DNA from: Dokdonella_A sp966248875
GTDB lineage: Bacteria > Pseudomonadota > Gammaproteobacteria > Xanthomonadales > Rhodanobacteraceae
Length of the DNA stretch: 64,000 nt
Direction of reading: 5' to 3'
NCBI GenBank assembly: GCA_966248875.1
Contig: CBINBI010000008.1
Location: forward strand, 5,750-69,749
In this document: in pieces, positions 18,266 to 27,419 of the stretch
How positions within the stretch are numbered: position 1 is the first letter of the stretch
Layout of the letters: the number at the start of each line of letters is the position of its first letter
Notes under the pieces: generated by a model
Seen by the model: only the letters and a program-made list of their open reading frames with translations
What the model was told of the DNA's origin: nothing
Database searches by the model: none
Translations under genes and position numbers: made by a program

Positions 18266-20443
18266 TCAGAACTCGTAGGAGGCGCCGACGTAGTACGTGC
18301 GTCCCATCGCGGGATCGATACCGTTCGAGAACACGCGATTGTAATACTTGCGGTCGAACATGTTCTGCACGCCGCCGAGGAGGCGCAGCTGCGGCAGCAC
18401 CCACCAGTCGCCCGAGAAATCGGCGACCGTGTACGACGGCACCTTTGCCGGAATCAGTATCGAGCCGTCGCCTGCCGTGGAGGGCTTGTTCGAATCCTGG
18501 AAGTACTGATCCGCCACCGAGACGACCGACAGCGCGAGCTTGAGCTTCCTGTCCTCGTGATAGGAGACGCCGACGCGTGCGAGGTAGTCCGGCGAGAACG
18601 CCGGGTGATTGCCGGCGCTCACGGCCGGGTTGTGCGTCGAAGTGAACTCCGCGTTGAGAAGGCTGATGTTGGCGAACACCGAGAAATGCCGCTTCGTCTT
18701 CGGATCGCGCGCGGCGATGAAGTCGTAGTCGATCTGGCCTTCGAAGCCGCGGTGCCGCGTGTTGCCGGTGTTGACGTTGATCGTGTTGTTCGGCGGCGCG
18801 TCGGGGCCGGCCGGCTGGCTCTCGATGCGATCCTTGACGTCGACCCAGAACAGGCTCACGTCATAGAAGAGCCCGTCGAGCGGCGTGCCGTGCACGCCGG
18901 CCTCCCACGACAGCACGTGAGTCGGATCGGGATCGTTGATGCTGCCCGCGGCCGTGTTGCCGAACGGCGAGCCGATGTCGAAGTAGCGCACCGGGCGCCA
19001 GCCCTGCGACACGTTGAAATACGTCTCGTTGCCGCGGCCGAAGTCGTTGCCGAAGCCGAGCCCGAACAGCGGCACGTAGTGCGTGACCGTGCGGTCGACG
19101 AGATCGCGCGTCAGGTTCGGCGGCTTGACCGACTCGTCGATGTCGACTTCCTCACGCTCGAGGCGCACCGATGGCACGAAATGCCAGCCGCCTTCGAAGC
19201 GGAACACGTTCTCGGCGAACAGCGCGTCGTAGTCGGTGGAGCGCTGCTGGCGCAGGCGGGGCGTGCCGTTGCGGTCGTGTCGGCCTGGCGTCAGCGTGTC
19301 CATCGTGAACTGGCGGAACGGCGCGTCCGAGTGGTACAGCGTCGTGCCGATCGTGAACGCGTTGCCGCGGCCCCAGTGATGCACGGCACGCGCGTCCACG
19401 CCCCAGAAGCGGAACTGGTCGTCCTGCAGCGTCGAGGTCGTCGGCGGATTGCCGCGGTCCTGCGAGCGCGAGGCGTTGTCCTGATAGCCGATCCAGGCCT
19501 TGGCGACCAGCTCGGTGTCCTGATCGAATTTGCGCTGGTGCAGGAAGCTCAGGAGATAGCGGTCGGTCCAGAGCCGGTTGTGCGGCGTCGTCGTCTGGTC
19601 CTCGTTTTCCTGGAACTGCGGATAGTTCAGCTTGCCGGGGTCGCCGGTCTCCAGCAGGTAGGCGTGGAAGTCGGCCGCGTAGTACGCGTCCTCGTCCGGG
19701 CGGTAGCCGACGTGCAGGTCGGCGCCCTTCAGCGTCGAATCGCCGTTGTCGCGCTCACCGTCGCTCTTGCGGTAGTGCGCGTCGACGAGGTAATCCCAGA
19801 CGCCGGATGTGCCGGAAAGCTGGTTGAACGTGCCGAACAGTCCGTTGCTGCCAACGACGTTCTCGGTGTAGCCCGCGAGCGGGCGGTCGGCCACCGGTTT
19901 CTTGCTGACGAGATTGATCGAGGGCGGCGGCTCCGGTCCGTACAGCAGCGAGCTGCCGCCGCGGATCTCCTGGATCTCCGCCAGAGTCTGCGGCAGCGGG
20001 AAGGTGTAGATCGTCGGATAGCCGATCCAGTCCGACTCGAGCGGAATGCCGTCGAGCAGCACGGTCACGAACTCCGATTCCTGCGGATTGCCGATGCCGC
20101 GATAGGAGAGGTTCATTTGACCCGGCGACTGCTGCTCCGAGTAGAACAGGCCCGGCGTCTGCGCGAAGAGGTTGCGGTAGTTGTTGTCGACGATGGTCGG
20201 AATCGTGTCGACCTTGGTGATCGAGGTCTTCTTGGTGACCGTGATCAGAGGGCCGTCGACCTCCCTCATGATGTGCCGCAGCTTGGGCCACGTGTCGTCC
20301 TGCGAGCGCTCGCGCACCTCGACGCGCGGCAGCTCGGTCGTGTTCTGGTCGGATGGCGCCGGGGCGTCCTCTGCGGCGAAGGCAAGAGCGTGTGCGATGG
20401 CGAGCGCGAGCGCGCCCGGCACGATGGCGATCGTTGTTTTCAT
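18266..20443 (-). CDS. TonB-dependent outer-membrane receptor (FecA-like)
   Basis: 725 residues with a signal peptide (about 1-24). The plug domain follows (about 50-190) with NNYRNLFAQTPGLFYSEQQ, NLSYRGIGNPQESEFVTVLLDGIP and the IQEIRGGSSLLYGPEPP motif. The C-terminal beta-barrel ends in YVGASYEF, the terminal Phe required for outer-membrane insertion. The plug resembles FecA-type ferric siderophore or citrate receptors, but the cargo is not certain. The start at 20443 is chosen for its signal peptide and CGAGGA ribosome binding site. No FecR/FecI pair or TonB genes are adjacent. A direct repeat upstream (20526-20547) may be its operator. Confidence 0.92.
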   Translation of the reverse strand: MKTTIAIVPGALALAIAHALAFAAEDAPAPSDQNTTELPRVEVRERSQDDTWPKLRHIMREVDGPLITVTKKTSITKVDTIPTIVDNNYRNLFAQTPGLFYSEQQSPGQMNLSYRGIGNPQESEFVTVLLDGIPLESDWIGYPTIYTFPLPQTLAEIQEIRGGSSLLYGPEPPPSINLVSKKPVADRPLAGYTENVVGSNGLFGTFNQLSGTSGVWDYLVDAHYRKSDGERDNGDSTLKGADLHVGYRPDEDAYYAADFHAYLLETGDPGKLNYPQFQENEDQTTTPHNRLWTDRYLLSFLHQRKFDQDTELVAKAWIGYQDNASRSQDRGNPPTTSTLQDDQFRFWGVDARAVHHWGRGNAFTIGTTLYHSDAPFRQFTMDTLTPGRHDRNGTPRLRQQRSTDYDALFAENVFRFEGGWHFVPSVRLEREEVDIDESVKPPNLTRDLVDRTVTHYVPLFGLGFGNDFGRGNETYFNVSQGWRPVRYFDIGSPFGNTAAGSINDPDPTHVLSWEAGVHGTPLDGLFYDVSLFWVDVKDRIESQPAGPDAPPNNTINVNTGNTRHRGFEGQIDYDFIAARDPKTKRHFSVFANISLLNAEFTSTHNPAVSAGNHPAFSPDYLARVGVSYHEDRKLKLALSVVSVADQYFQDSNKPSTAGDGSILIPAKVPSYTVADFSGDWWVLPQLRLLGGVQNMFDRKYYNRVFSNGIDPAMGRTYYVGASYEF

Positions 20444-20525
20444 GGAATCCTCGGGAGCAGCGCGCCGTTCCCCCCGTGGGCGCGGCGCAGCCGCCTTGTG
20501 CCACCAGCGCGAACGGCGTGGTAGC

Positions 20526-20547
20526 GTCTTTCGTATTAGGTCTTTCG
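20526..20547 (-). promoter_or_regulatory. Direct repeat upstream of the TonB receptor gene
   Basis: The octamer CGAAAGAC (minus strand) occurs twice with a six-base spacer, start-to-start distance 14 bases, about 85-100 bases before the receptor start. The spacer contains TAATA. Head-to-tail sites of this kind are used by response regulators and some activators. It does not match a Fur box. The role is inferred only from position and repetition. Confidence 0.35.
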
Positions 20548-20731
20548 ACCGATTAACATCGGCCTGGAGGGGGATCGCTTCTGCAACCCCGCGTCGCACG
20601 ACGGGAAACGGTGCACGCGACGCCTGAGGCAGCGGCCTGGATCGTGCACTCGTTGCGAGGCTTTACACAAGTAAACACCCGCAGCGCGCACGCGGGCGCG
20701 CAGCGGGCGACGGCGCCTGATGGTTCGACCG

Positions 20732-21409
20732 TTACGGGTCGAAGCCGTTCTCGAACACGACATCGGTGTCGCCGGCGCGATCGATGAACACGTTGTCGAA
20801 GCGCGCGTCGAAGATCGTGAAGCCGTAGAACCAGCCGGGCTCGAAGGTCGTGAAGGCGAGCTCGTCGGTGGTCGCCATGACATCGGCGAAGGTCACGCCG
20901 GGCGGCAGGATCGGCTCGAAGGTTTCCGGGTCTTCGGCGCCGTATCCACCCCAGCCTTCGGGCAGCTCCGTCGAGGCGGGCGTGAACGTGACGGCGTAGG
21001 TGCCCCACTCCGGGCTCGCCTGGAGGATACCGAGGTTGTACCAGACCGACGCGTATTCATAGCCGTCCTGCGCGAGAGCGTGGCTGCGGAACTCGACGAT
21101 CAGGTTGCGCGACACCTCGTTGCCTTTGAACGTGATCGAGTTGGCCAGCGCATCGATGCCGACGGTGACTTCGCCGAAGCGGGTGAAGTCGCCGGTGAAG
21201 TCGGGATTGCTGCTGTTCCGGATCTCGATGCCGAAGGTCTCGAGCAGGAAGCGGAAGTTGGCCCCGGGATTGCCGCCGTCGGATTCGACCAGGCCGTTGC
21301 CGTCCCAGCCTTCGCCGCCGTTGTCGAAGGTGACCACCGTGGTCTGTGCCGCCAGCGGGGCGGCGGCGAGAAATCCGATCGAAAGAATCGCGTGCTTCAC
21401 CTTCGTCAT
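20732..21409 (-). CDS. Secreted protein of unknown function with C-terminal VFENGFD tail
   Basis: 225 residues. The signal peptide is clear (about 1-21, AAPLAA-QT). The mature part has no family I recognise with confidence; it starts TTVVTFDNGGEGWDGNG and is rich in aromatic and acidic residues, like a beta-sandwich secreted domain that binds a ligand. The last residues (218-225) read VFENGFDP, matching the IFxDGF tail found on three other exported products in this window. The start at 21409 is set by the signal peptide and an AGAGAG ribosome binding site. It lies between the TonB receptor and a membrane-bound regulator, all on the minus strand. Confidence 0.8.
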   Translation of the reverse strand: MTKVKHAILSIGFLAAAPLAAQTTVVTFDNGGEGWDGNGLVESDGGNPGANFRFLLETFGIEIRNSSNPDFTGDFTRFGEVTVGIDALANSITFKGNEVSRNLIVEFRSHALAQDGYEYASVWYNLGILQASPEWGTYAVTFTPASTELPEGWGGYGAEDPETFEPILPPGVTFADVMATTDELAFTTFEPGWFYGFTIFDARFDNVFIDRAGDTDVVFENGFDP

Positions 21410-21545
21410 GATGCTCTCTCTGATGTCTGCGGGGATCGGCCGCCGGCAAGGACGACGGCCGGCCGCGCATTGTGTCCGGCGCTGCGGCGGCGACGCATGC
21501 GTGTTCGATGCGCGAGCGATGTAAAAACCATGTGCAGACAGGCGG

Positions 21546-23933
21546 TTAGCGATGCTCCGCCGCATCCGCCACCTCGCCCGGGAGCCTGGCCTCGCCCGAC
21601 AGCCGCACCGCCACCGAACGCGCATCGCGCTCGGCCTCGGCCCGGCCCAGCGCGCGGAACACTCGCACCTCGGTCCACGCCGCGCGCGGATCGCGGTCCG
21701 CCCACGGCGCGATGCGGCCGGCGATCGAGCGCGCCTCGTCGATGTGGCCGACTTCGATCAGCGCTTCGGCATAGGCGGCGCCCACGTCAGCGAGATCCTC
21801 CGGGATCGCGAGCCGTTCGGCCGTCCGCATCGCGTCCGCGAACGTCTGGAGCCCCGCGTCGCGACGGTCCTCGGCCCAGGCTTGAGACGCCGCGCCGAGC
21901 ATCGCCTGAAGCTTCGTCCACTCCTCGCCCGAGCCATCCGCCCAGGCCTGGAGCTTCTGCTGCGATGCGGCCGCGGCCGCGACGTCGCCGGCTTCGCGCA
22001 GGGCGTCGCCTTCGAGCCTGAGGCTGCGCGTGTACAGCGCCCGGTCGCTGTCGCGCAGCGCCGGCGTCAGCGCGGCGGCGACGAGGCGCGCCGCTTCCGG
22101 CGCATCGCCCCGCAGGAGCGCGACGCGCGCGGCGACCGCTTCGATCTGCGTCCGCAGCGCGGCATCGCGCCGTGGATCGGATCCGCGGCGAATGCGCTCG
22201 ATCAGCGCCTGGGCTTCGCGCAGCCGCCCGTTCGCGGCAAGCGCTTCGATGCGCGCGCGCGTCGCGTTCCACTGCATGCGCGGGTTGCTCGTGTGCGCCT
22301 CCGGCGGCCAGAAACGCTCGGTCGTCGCGAGCGCGGCGGCGGGTTCGAGCAATTCGCGCTCGGCGGCGGCGACCTGAATCAATGCATACACCTGGCCCTC
22401 GCGCGCGCCGAGCTCGGCAAAGCGCCCGGCGGCTTTACGCAGCAGCGGCAGCGCCGCAGCGGGACGGTGCCGCATGGCCTGGAAATCGCCGAGATTGACG
22501 TCGACCTGGGCGACGCCGAGCGGATCGCCCGCGGTGGCAAGCTCGATGCGCGCGCGGCCGAGCTCGGCGGCGGCATCATCGAAGCGCCCGCGTTCGGCGA
22601 GCACGATGCCGCGACCGACATAGGCGATGCCGAGCGCTTCGGGGTCTTTCGCATCGCCGCGCAGGGCGATCGCCTCGGCATAAGCCTCGTCCGCCTTGTC
22701 GAACCGGCCTCGGCGCACGTATGCGCTCGCGAGCGTGATCAGTGCGCGAGCGCGCAGCGCGGCATCGTTTTTCGCGTCGAGCCGGTCGAGCAGCGCAAGC
22801 AGGCGCCGCTCGACGGCGTCGTACTCGCCGGCGCGAAGCTCGATCTGCGCCATGCGCTGCTGCACGGCCGGCGTTTCGCGCAGCGCCGGCGCGGCCTGTT
22901 CGATCAGCGCGCGCGCCTGATCCAGCTGATCGGCAAGCATCGCCGCGCCGCTGCGCTGAAGCAGCTCCTCGAGCTCGGGCGAAGTATCGGTGCTGCTCGT
23001 CGCACGCGGCGCATGACCGAGCTTCGCCAGAAGCCGGTTCGCAGCCTCGCGCGCGGCGGCGATCGGATCGGCGCCTTCGGCATCGGCGCTCAGCTCGCGC
23101 TGGATGCCGGAGGCGTCCAGTCGCACGGTCCATATCGAGTGGTCGAGCCGTACGCGCGGCAGCACGCGCAACGCGGCCACCCGCGCGAGCGAGGGATCGG
23201 CAAGCAGCGCGTCGCCCTCCGCCGTGCTCGCGCGCTGCTTCAGCAGCGCGACGACGCTTTCGCTCGGCACCGTGTGCAGCGCTCCCGCGCGCAGCCGCCG
23301 GGCGACGAGATCCATGACCCCCAGACGCAGCCAGGACCAGTCCTCGGGCGCTTCGATCTCCGCAGGCAACACCAGCGCCGGCAACGCGGGTTGCGTGGAG
23401 GGTGGCGTGGCATCGGCAACGTTCGTCGCCGGCGCAACGGATGGCGGCCGGAAGGCTGCCATCGCGATCACCACCAGAATGGCGAAGCCGATCGCGACCA
23501 GCGCGACCGCTGAAGCATGGCGCATCCGCATGGGATTGGGAGCGTTGCTCGGCGACAACGCAGTGACGTTGTCGGCGGTGCGCGCTGCGGAAGATCCGGC
23601 ATCCGGCGTCATCGACGCCTCGTCGTCCATCGCGCCAACCCAGCGATACCCGAACCGCGGCACCGTGCGGATCAGCTCCTGGCCGCTGCCGAGCGCGCGC
23701 CGGATCCGGAGGATCGTGTGGTTCAGCAGCGCCTCGCTGACGTCGGCGCGTCCCCACACCGCCGCGATCAGCTCGTCGCGGCCCACCGCGCGATCGCGAT
23801 GCTCGATGAGATACACCAGCGCGTCGAACGCCCGCGCCGGCAATTCGACCAGCAAATCGTTTTCGCGCAGCTCGCGCGTCGCCGCGTCCACGCGGAAACG
23901 CCCGAAGCGATAGCACCGTCCCGTCATGCGCAT
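21546..23933 (-). CDS. Membrane-anchored winged-helix/TPR regulator (CadC-like architecture)
   Basis: 795 residues. Residues 8-100 form an OmpR/PhoB-type winged helix (ARAFDALVYLIEHRDRAVGRD, then TILRIRRALG and IRTVPRFGYRW). A single membrane helix follows at about 141-161. The remaining 600 residues lie outside the cytoplasm and are alpha-helical with many TPR-like repeats (for example AQIELRAGEYDAVERRLLALL and ADEAYAEAIALRG). This is the CadC/ToxR plan: DNA binding inside, sensing outside, without phosphorylation. It reads toward the secreted-protein gene 136 bases downstream and may control it or the TonB receptor; that is inference. A second, smaller protein of this plan lies at 57606-59069. 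Confidence 0.88.
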   Translation of the reverse strand: MRMTGRCYRFGRFRVDAATRELRENDLLVELPARAFDALVYLIEHRDRAVGRDELIAAVWGRADVSEALLNHTILRIRRALGSGQELIRTVPRFGYRWVGAMDDEASMTPDAGSSAARTADNVTALSPSNAPNPMRMRHASAVALVAIGFAILVVIAMAAFRPPSVAPATNVADATPPSTQPALPALVLPAEIEAPEDWSWLRLGVMDLVARRLRAGALHTVPSESVVALLKQRASTAEGDALLADPSLARVAALRVLPRVRLDHSIWTVRLDASGIQRELSADAEGADPIAAAREAANRLLAKLGHAPRATSSTDTSPELEELLQRSGAAMLADQLDQARALIEQAAPALRETPAVQQRMAQIELRAGEYDAVERRLLALLDRLDAKNDAALRARALITLASAYVRRGRFDKADEAYAEAIALRGDAKDPEALGIAYVGRGIVLAERGRFDDAAAELGRARIELATAGDPLGVAQVDVNLGDFQAMRHRPAAALPLLRKAAGRFAELGAREGQVYALIQVAAAERELLEPAAALATTERFWPPEAHTSNPRMQWNATRARIEALAANGRLREAQALIERIRRGSDPRRDAALRTQIEAVAARVALLRGDAPEAARLVAAALTPALRDSDRALYTRSLRLEGDALREAGDVAAAAASQQKLQAWADGSGEEWTKLQAMLGAASQAWAEDRRDAGLQTFADAMRTAERLAIPEDLADVGAAYAEALIEVGHIDEARSIAGRIAPWADRDPRAAWTEVRVFRALGRAEAERDARSVAVRLSGEARLPGEVADAAEHR

Positions 23934-24000
23934 AGGTTACCCGTCGGCATGCACCTGCGACGGCGATGCAGGCACGGCCGTCGCGACGGTGCGCTCGCCG

Positions 24001-24885
24001 CTATGGATGCCCGGCAGCGGCTGGTCCGCGCTCGCGACGCAGCAGGTAGAGGCCGCAGACGACGATCACGCCGGCACCGAGCAGCATCCAGCGGTCCGGC
24101 AGCGTGCCCCAGATGAACCAGTCGAGCGCGAGCCCCCACGCGAGCGCCGTGTATTCCAGCGGCGCGATCAGCGACGCAGGAGCGCGGCGGAACGCTTCCG
24201 TGATCCCGTACTGCCCTATCGCACCGGTGCCTGCAAGCAGCGCGATCGGCTTCCAGTGCGCGGACTCGATCGGCACCCAGCCGGGCCAGGCGAGCGCGAG
24301 CGAGAACGCGCTCAGCATCGCCAGCATCCAGAACACCATGCTCTGCGTCGAATCGGTGCGGCCGAGCACGCGCACCGCGATCGCCGAAAGCGCGTAGCCC
24401 GTCGCCGCCACCAGCACGGCGAGGCCGCCGAGCGAGATCATGCCGCGGCCGGTGGGACGCAGCACGATCAGCGTTCCGCATAGGCCGACGGCAATCGCCG
24501 TCCAGCGCCGCCAGCCGACCCTCTCGCCGAGAATCGGCACCGCGAGCGCCGTGATCAGCAGCGGCGCGACGAAGAACAGCGAATACGCTTCCGAGAGCGG
24601 CAGCCGCTTCAGCGCGTAGACGAAAGCGGCCAGCATGACCACCGACAGCACGCCGCGCAGCAGATGCAGCGACCAGCGCACGCGCAGGAGCTGCGCCGGC
24701 CCGCCATCGACCAGCGCCCACAGCAGCACGAGGGGCAACGACGTGAGCCCGCGCAGCGCCGTCACCTGCATCGGCGGATAGTGCGGCGCCAGCATCTTCA
24801 TGCTCGCATCCATGAGACAGAACGCGGCCACGGCGAGCAGCATGCAAAGCACGCCGCGCAGGTGGCCGGCTGACGACTCGGGCAT
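24001..24885 (-). CDS. DMT superfamily (EamA) transporter
   Basis: 294 residues with ten predicted membrane helices in two EamA repeats. Conserved pieces: ALRGLTSLPLVLLWAL, YALKRLPLSEAYSLFFVAPL and PASLIAPLEYTALAWGLALDW. Such proteins export metabolites such as amino acids or threonine-like compounds; the substrate is unknown. The start at 24885 is favoured by CGAGGATGG just before it; ATG 24921 would add 12 residues. It is divergent from the HAD phosphatase gene with about 125 bases between. Confidence 0.9.
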   Translation of the reverse strand: MPESSAGHLRGVLCMLLAVAAFCLMDASMKMLAPHYPPMQVTALRGLTSLPLVLLWALVDGGPAQLLRVRWSLHLLRGVLSVVMLAAFVYALKRLPLSEAYSLFFVAPLLITALAVPILGERVGWRRWTAIAVGLCGTLIVLRPTGRGMISLGGLAVLVAATGYALSAIAVRVLGRTDSTQSMVFWMLAMLSAFSLALAWPGWVPIESAHWKPIALLAGTGAIGQYGITEAFRRAPASLIAPLEYTALAWGLALDWFIWGTLPDRWMLLGAGVIVVCGLYLLRRERGPAAAGHP

Positions 24886-25011
24886 GGTCCATCCTCGGGC
24901 GAGCGCGCAAGCGTACTCCATTCCTGGCGCATCCCTGCGTGTTCGCCGCCCGCAAGGCCGCCTGGGGTTACCATGTGACTGCAAAGCAGGTTCATTACGG
25001 AGCACGGCCGC

Positions 25012-25689
25012 ATGGACATCCCGCAGACCGCCTTCCTGTTCGATCTCGACGGCACGCTGGTCGACAGCGTCTATCAGCACGTGCTCGCCTGGCAGGAAGC
25101 ACTGGAGAGCGAGGGCATTCCGCTCTCGGTCTGGCGCATCCATCGGAAGATCGGCATGAGCGGCGGCCTCATGACCAACATCCTGCTGCGCGAAAGCGGT
25201 TTCGAGATCGACGCCGAGCGCGGCGAGCGCCTGCGGCGCCGGCACGCCGAAGCCTACAACAGCCGCTCGCGCTCGATCCGACCGCTGCCCGGCGCGCGCG
25301 AGCTGGTGGCGCACCTGACCGAGGCGCGTGTGCCGTGGGCGATCGCCACCAGCGGCCGCATGGAAACCGCGCGTCCGGTGCTCGAAACGCTCGGTATCGA
25401 TTTCGGGCGAGTGCCGATCGTGACGCGCGACGAAGTGCGCTACGCCAAGCCCGATCCCGATCTCTTCCTGGCGGCGGCGAACAAGCTCGGCGTCGGCATC
25501 GACACCGCGACGGTCGTAGGCGACAGCGTCTGGGACATGCTGGCGGCGCGCCGCGGGCGCGCACTCGGCATCGGCCTGCTCTCGGGCGGCTACGCGACGG
25601 AAGAGCTCGAACGCGCAGGCGCGTACCGCGTATTCGAGGATCCCGCCGACATGCTGCGCCACATCGACGAGGTCGGCGGGCGACGCTGA
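25012..25689 (+). CDS. HAD superfamily phosphatase (phosphoglycolate phosphatase-like)
   Basis: 225 residues. HAD motif I is FDLDGTLVDS near residue 10 with the nucleophile Asp; motif II is AIATSGR; the motif III Lys is in YAKPDPDLF; motif IV is VVGDSVWDM. A helical cap is inserted between motif I and II (about 20-85), as in the Gph/beta-phosphoglucomutase group. It probably dephosphorylates a small phosphorylated metabolite. It lies about 100 bases upstream of the glycosylase gene on the same strand. Confidence 0.92.
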   Translation: MDIPQTAFLFDLDGTLVDSVYQHVLAWQEALESEGIPLSVWRIHRKIGMSGGLMTNILLRESGFEIDAERGERLRRRHAEAYNSRSRSIRPLPGARELVAHLTEARVPWAIATSGRMETARPVLETLGIDFGRVPIVTRDEVRYAKPDPDLFLAAANKLGVGIDTATVVGDSVWDMLAARRGRALGIGLLSGGYATEELERAGAYRVFEDPADMLRHIDEVGGRR

Positions 25690-25791
25690 ATGCGGCGATC
25701 GCGCGTGCGCTGACCACGAACGTGTACGCTATCGGCGTCGTGCGACGCGCGAGCGTGCATGACTGCCGCCACCGCGAAGAGTTCGACTCGC

Positions 25792-26676
25792 GTGCCCGAG
25801 CTGCCCGACATCGAGGTCTACCTCGAAAGCCTGCGCGATCGCATCGAAGGCCGTGTGCTCGAGCGCGTGCGGCTGAAGAACCCGTTCCTGCTGCGCACGG
25901 CGCTGCCGCCTGTCGATACGGTCGCGGGCAGGCGCGTGGTCACGCTGCGCCGCATCGGCAAGCGCATCGCGATCGGCGTCGAGGGCGGCCTGTTCCTCGT
26001 GATCCACCTGATGATCGCCGGCCGGCTTCACTGGCGAGATGCCGGCGATCGACGCGAGCCACGCAACGTGCTCGCAAGCTTCGAGTTCGACGGCGGCAAC
26101 CTGCACCTGACCGAAGCGGGCAGCAAGCGCCGCGCGTCGCTGCACGTGGTCGAAGGCGAAGCGGGCCTCGCCGCGCTCGATCCCGGCGGCCGCGACGTGT
26201 TCGCGATCGGTCCCGGCGAGTTCTCGCGCACCTTGCGCGAACGCAATCACACCCTGAAGCGCGCCCTCACCGATCCTCGCATCTTCAGCGGCATCGGCAA
26301 TGCGTACTCCGACGAGATTCTGCACGCGGCGAAGCTGTCGCCGCTGGCGCTCACCTCGAAGCTGTCCGACGCCGAGATCGCGCGCCTGTTCGAAGCGACG
26401 CGCAGCACGCTGACCGCGTGGACGGAACGCCTCCGCACCGAGGCCGGCGGCAGGTTTCCGGAAAAGGTCACCGCCTTCCACGCCGGGATGGCCGTGCACG
26501 GCCGCTACGGCCAACCCTGCCCCGTCTGCGGCGCGCCGGTGCAGCGCATCGTCTATGCGGACAACGAGACGAACTACTGCGCACGCTGCCAGACCGGCGG
26601 CCGCATCCTCGCGGACCGCGCGCTGTCACGGCTGCTGCACGACGACTGGCCGCGCAGTCTCGACGAGCTCGGCTGA
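25792..26676 (+). CDS. Fpg/Nei family DNA glycosylase/AP lyase
   Basis: 294 residues if started at GTG 25792. This start is required by chemistry: Fpg/Nei enzymes use Pro2 as the nucleophile and Glu3 as an acid, and here GTG is followed by Pro-Glu-Leu-Pro-Asp. Numbering from this start puts the conserved beta-hairpin lysine exactly at 57 (RRIGKR). The helix-two-turn-helix carries DPRIFSGIGNAYSDEIL with the key Asn. The C-terminal zinc finger is CPVCGAP with CARCQ 20 residues later, followed by a 27-residue tail that standard Fpg lacks. It should excise oxidised bases; 8-oxoguanine or oxidised pyrimidine preference is not decided. The upstream ATG 25759 would bury Pro2. Confidence 0.93.
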   Translation: MPELPDIEVYLESLRDRIEGRVLERVRLKNPFLLRTALPPVDTVAGRRVVTLRRIGKRIAIGVEGGLFLVIHLMIAGRLHWRDAGDRREPRNVLASFEFDGGNLHLTEAGSKRRASLHVVEGEAGLAALDPGGRDVFAIGPGEFSRTLRERNHTLKRALTDPRIFSGIGNAYSDEILHAAKLSPLALTSKLSDAEIARLFEATRSTLTAWTERLRTEAGGRFPEKVTAFHAGMAVHGRYGQPCPVCGAPVQRIVYADNETNYCARCQTGGRILADRALSRLLHDDWPRSLDELG

Positions 26677-26755
26677 AGCGGCAGGCCAGCGCGGAAATCC
26701 CGTCCGGTGCGCATGCGGGTTACGATGTGCCGCCGCACATGAACCGTAGATCCGC

Positions 26756-27412
26756 ATGAGTCTCGATCCCGATATTTCGCCGCCGAACGTCCTGCCGCTC
26801 GCCGGCCGCGAGCCGCTCGCGGTCGGCCACCTGCGCTATGTCTTCCAGCATCCGCTGCACAACGACGAGATCATCAAGGTGCTGCGCGCCGATGCCATCG
26901 AGGCGCGCGCGAAGATATGGCGCAAGCGCCTGGCCCGTACGCTGCATTACGTCGGTTACGTGCGCGAGATCAAGGAATACCTCGCCGCGCGTGCGCAGGC
27001 GGGCGCGACGAAGCCGCCGATCGCGCGCATGATCGGCCTCGTCGAAACCGATCTCGGACTGGGGCTGGTCTCGGAAAAGGTAGTGGCGCCCGACGGTTCG
27101 CTGGCGCCGACGCTCGCCGACGTCTACGCCGGGGCCGGCTTCACGCCCGAGCTTGAGCGCGCGCTCGACACGTTCCGCGAGGGGCTGCTCGCGGGCAACG
27201 TCATCGTCGGCGACCTGCACGCCTGGAACATCGTCTACGGCAGCGACTCACGCGGCGGCCCCCGGCTCGTCATGATCGACGGCTTCGGCGAGAAGCACGC
27301 GATTCCGATTTCCTCGATGAGCCGCGCGTTCAACCGCCACAACATCAAGCGGAAATACCGCCGCATGATCGCGCAGCTCCAGCGCCTCGTACCGGTCGGC
27401 GGCGAGCGCTGA
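26756..27412 (+). CDS. yrbL: YrbL-like kinase-fold protein
   Basis: 218 residues of the PhoP regulatory network YrbL family, with a reduced protein-kinase-like fold. Visible marks: YVFQHPLHNDEIIKVLR (nucleotide-binding strands with the Lys), the helix with YVGYVREIKEYLA, VGDLHAWNIVYG (the catalytic-loop D-x-H-x-x-N equivalent) and RLVMIDGFGEK (metal-binding Asp). In enterobacteria yrbL is PhoP-controlled; related folds phosphorylate LPS core sugars. A role on the cell envelope would fit the adjacent ArnT-like glycosyltransferase, but that is inference. Confidence 0.88.
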   Translation: MSLDPDISPPNVLPLAGREPLAVGHLRYVFQHPLHNDEIIKVLRADAIEARAKIWRKRLARTLHYVGYVREIKEYLAARAQAGATKPPIARMIGLVETDLGLGLVSEKVVAPDGSLAPTLADVYAGAGFTPELERALDTFREGLLAGNVIVGDLHAWNIVYGSDSRGGPRLVMIDGFGEKHAIPISSMSRAFNRHNIKRKYRRMIAQLQRLVPVGGER

Positions 27413-27419
27413 GTCCGCG

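Noticed and set aside
18044..20524. Plus-strand open frame of 826 codons opposite the TonB receptor
   Set aside because: Antisense shadow; the receptor frame has a signal peptide, plug motifs and a terminal Phe, the other strand has none.
20444..20600. Fur box before the TonB receptor
   Set aside because: No stretch resembles GATAATGATAATCATTATC beyond chance; only the CGAAAGAC direct repeat stands out.
21552..23513. Plus-strand open frame of 653 codons opposite the winged-helix/TPR regulator
   Set aside because: Arg-rich shadow; the minus strand has winged helix, membrane helix and TPR repeats.
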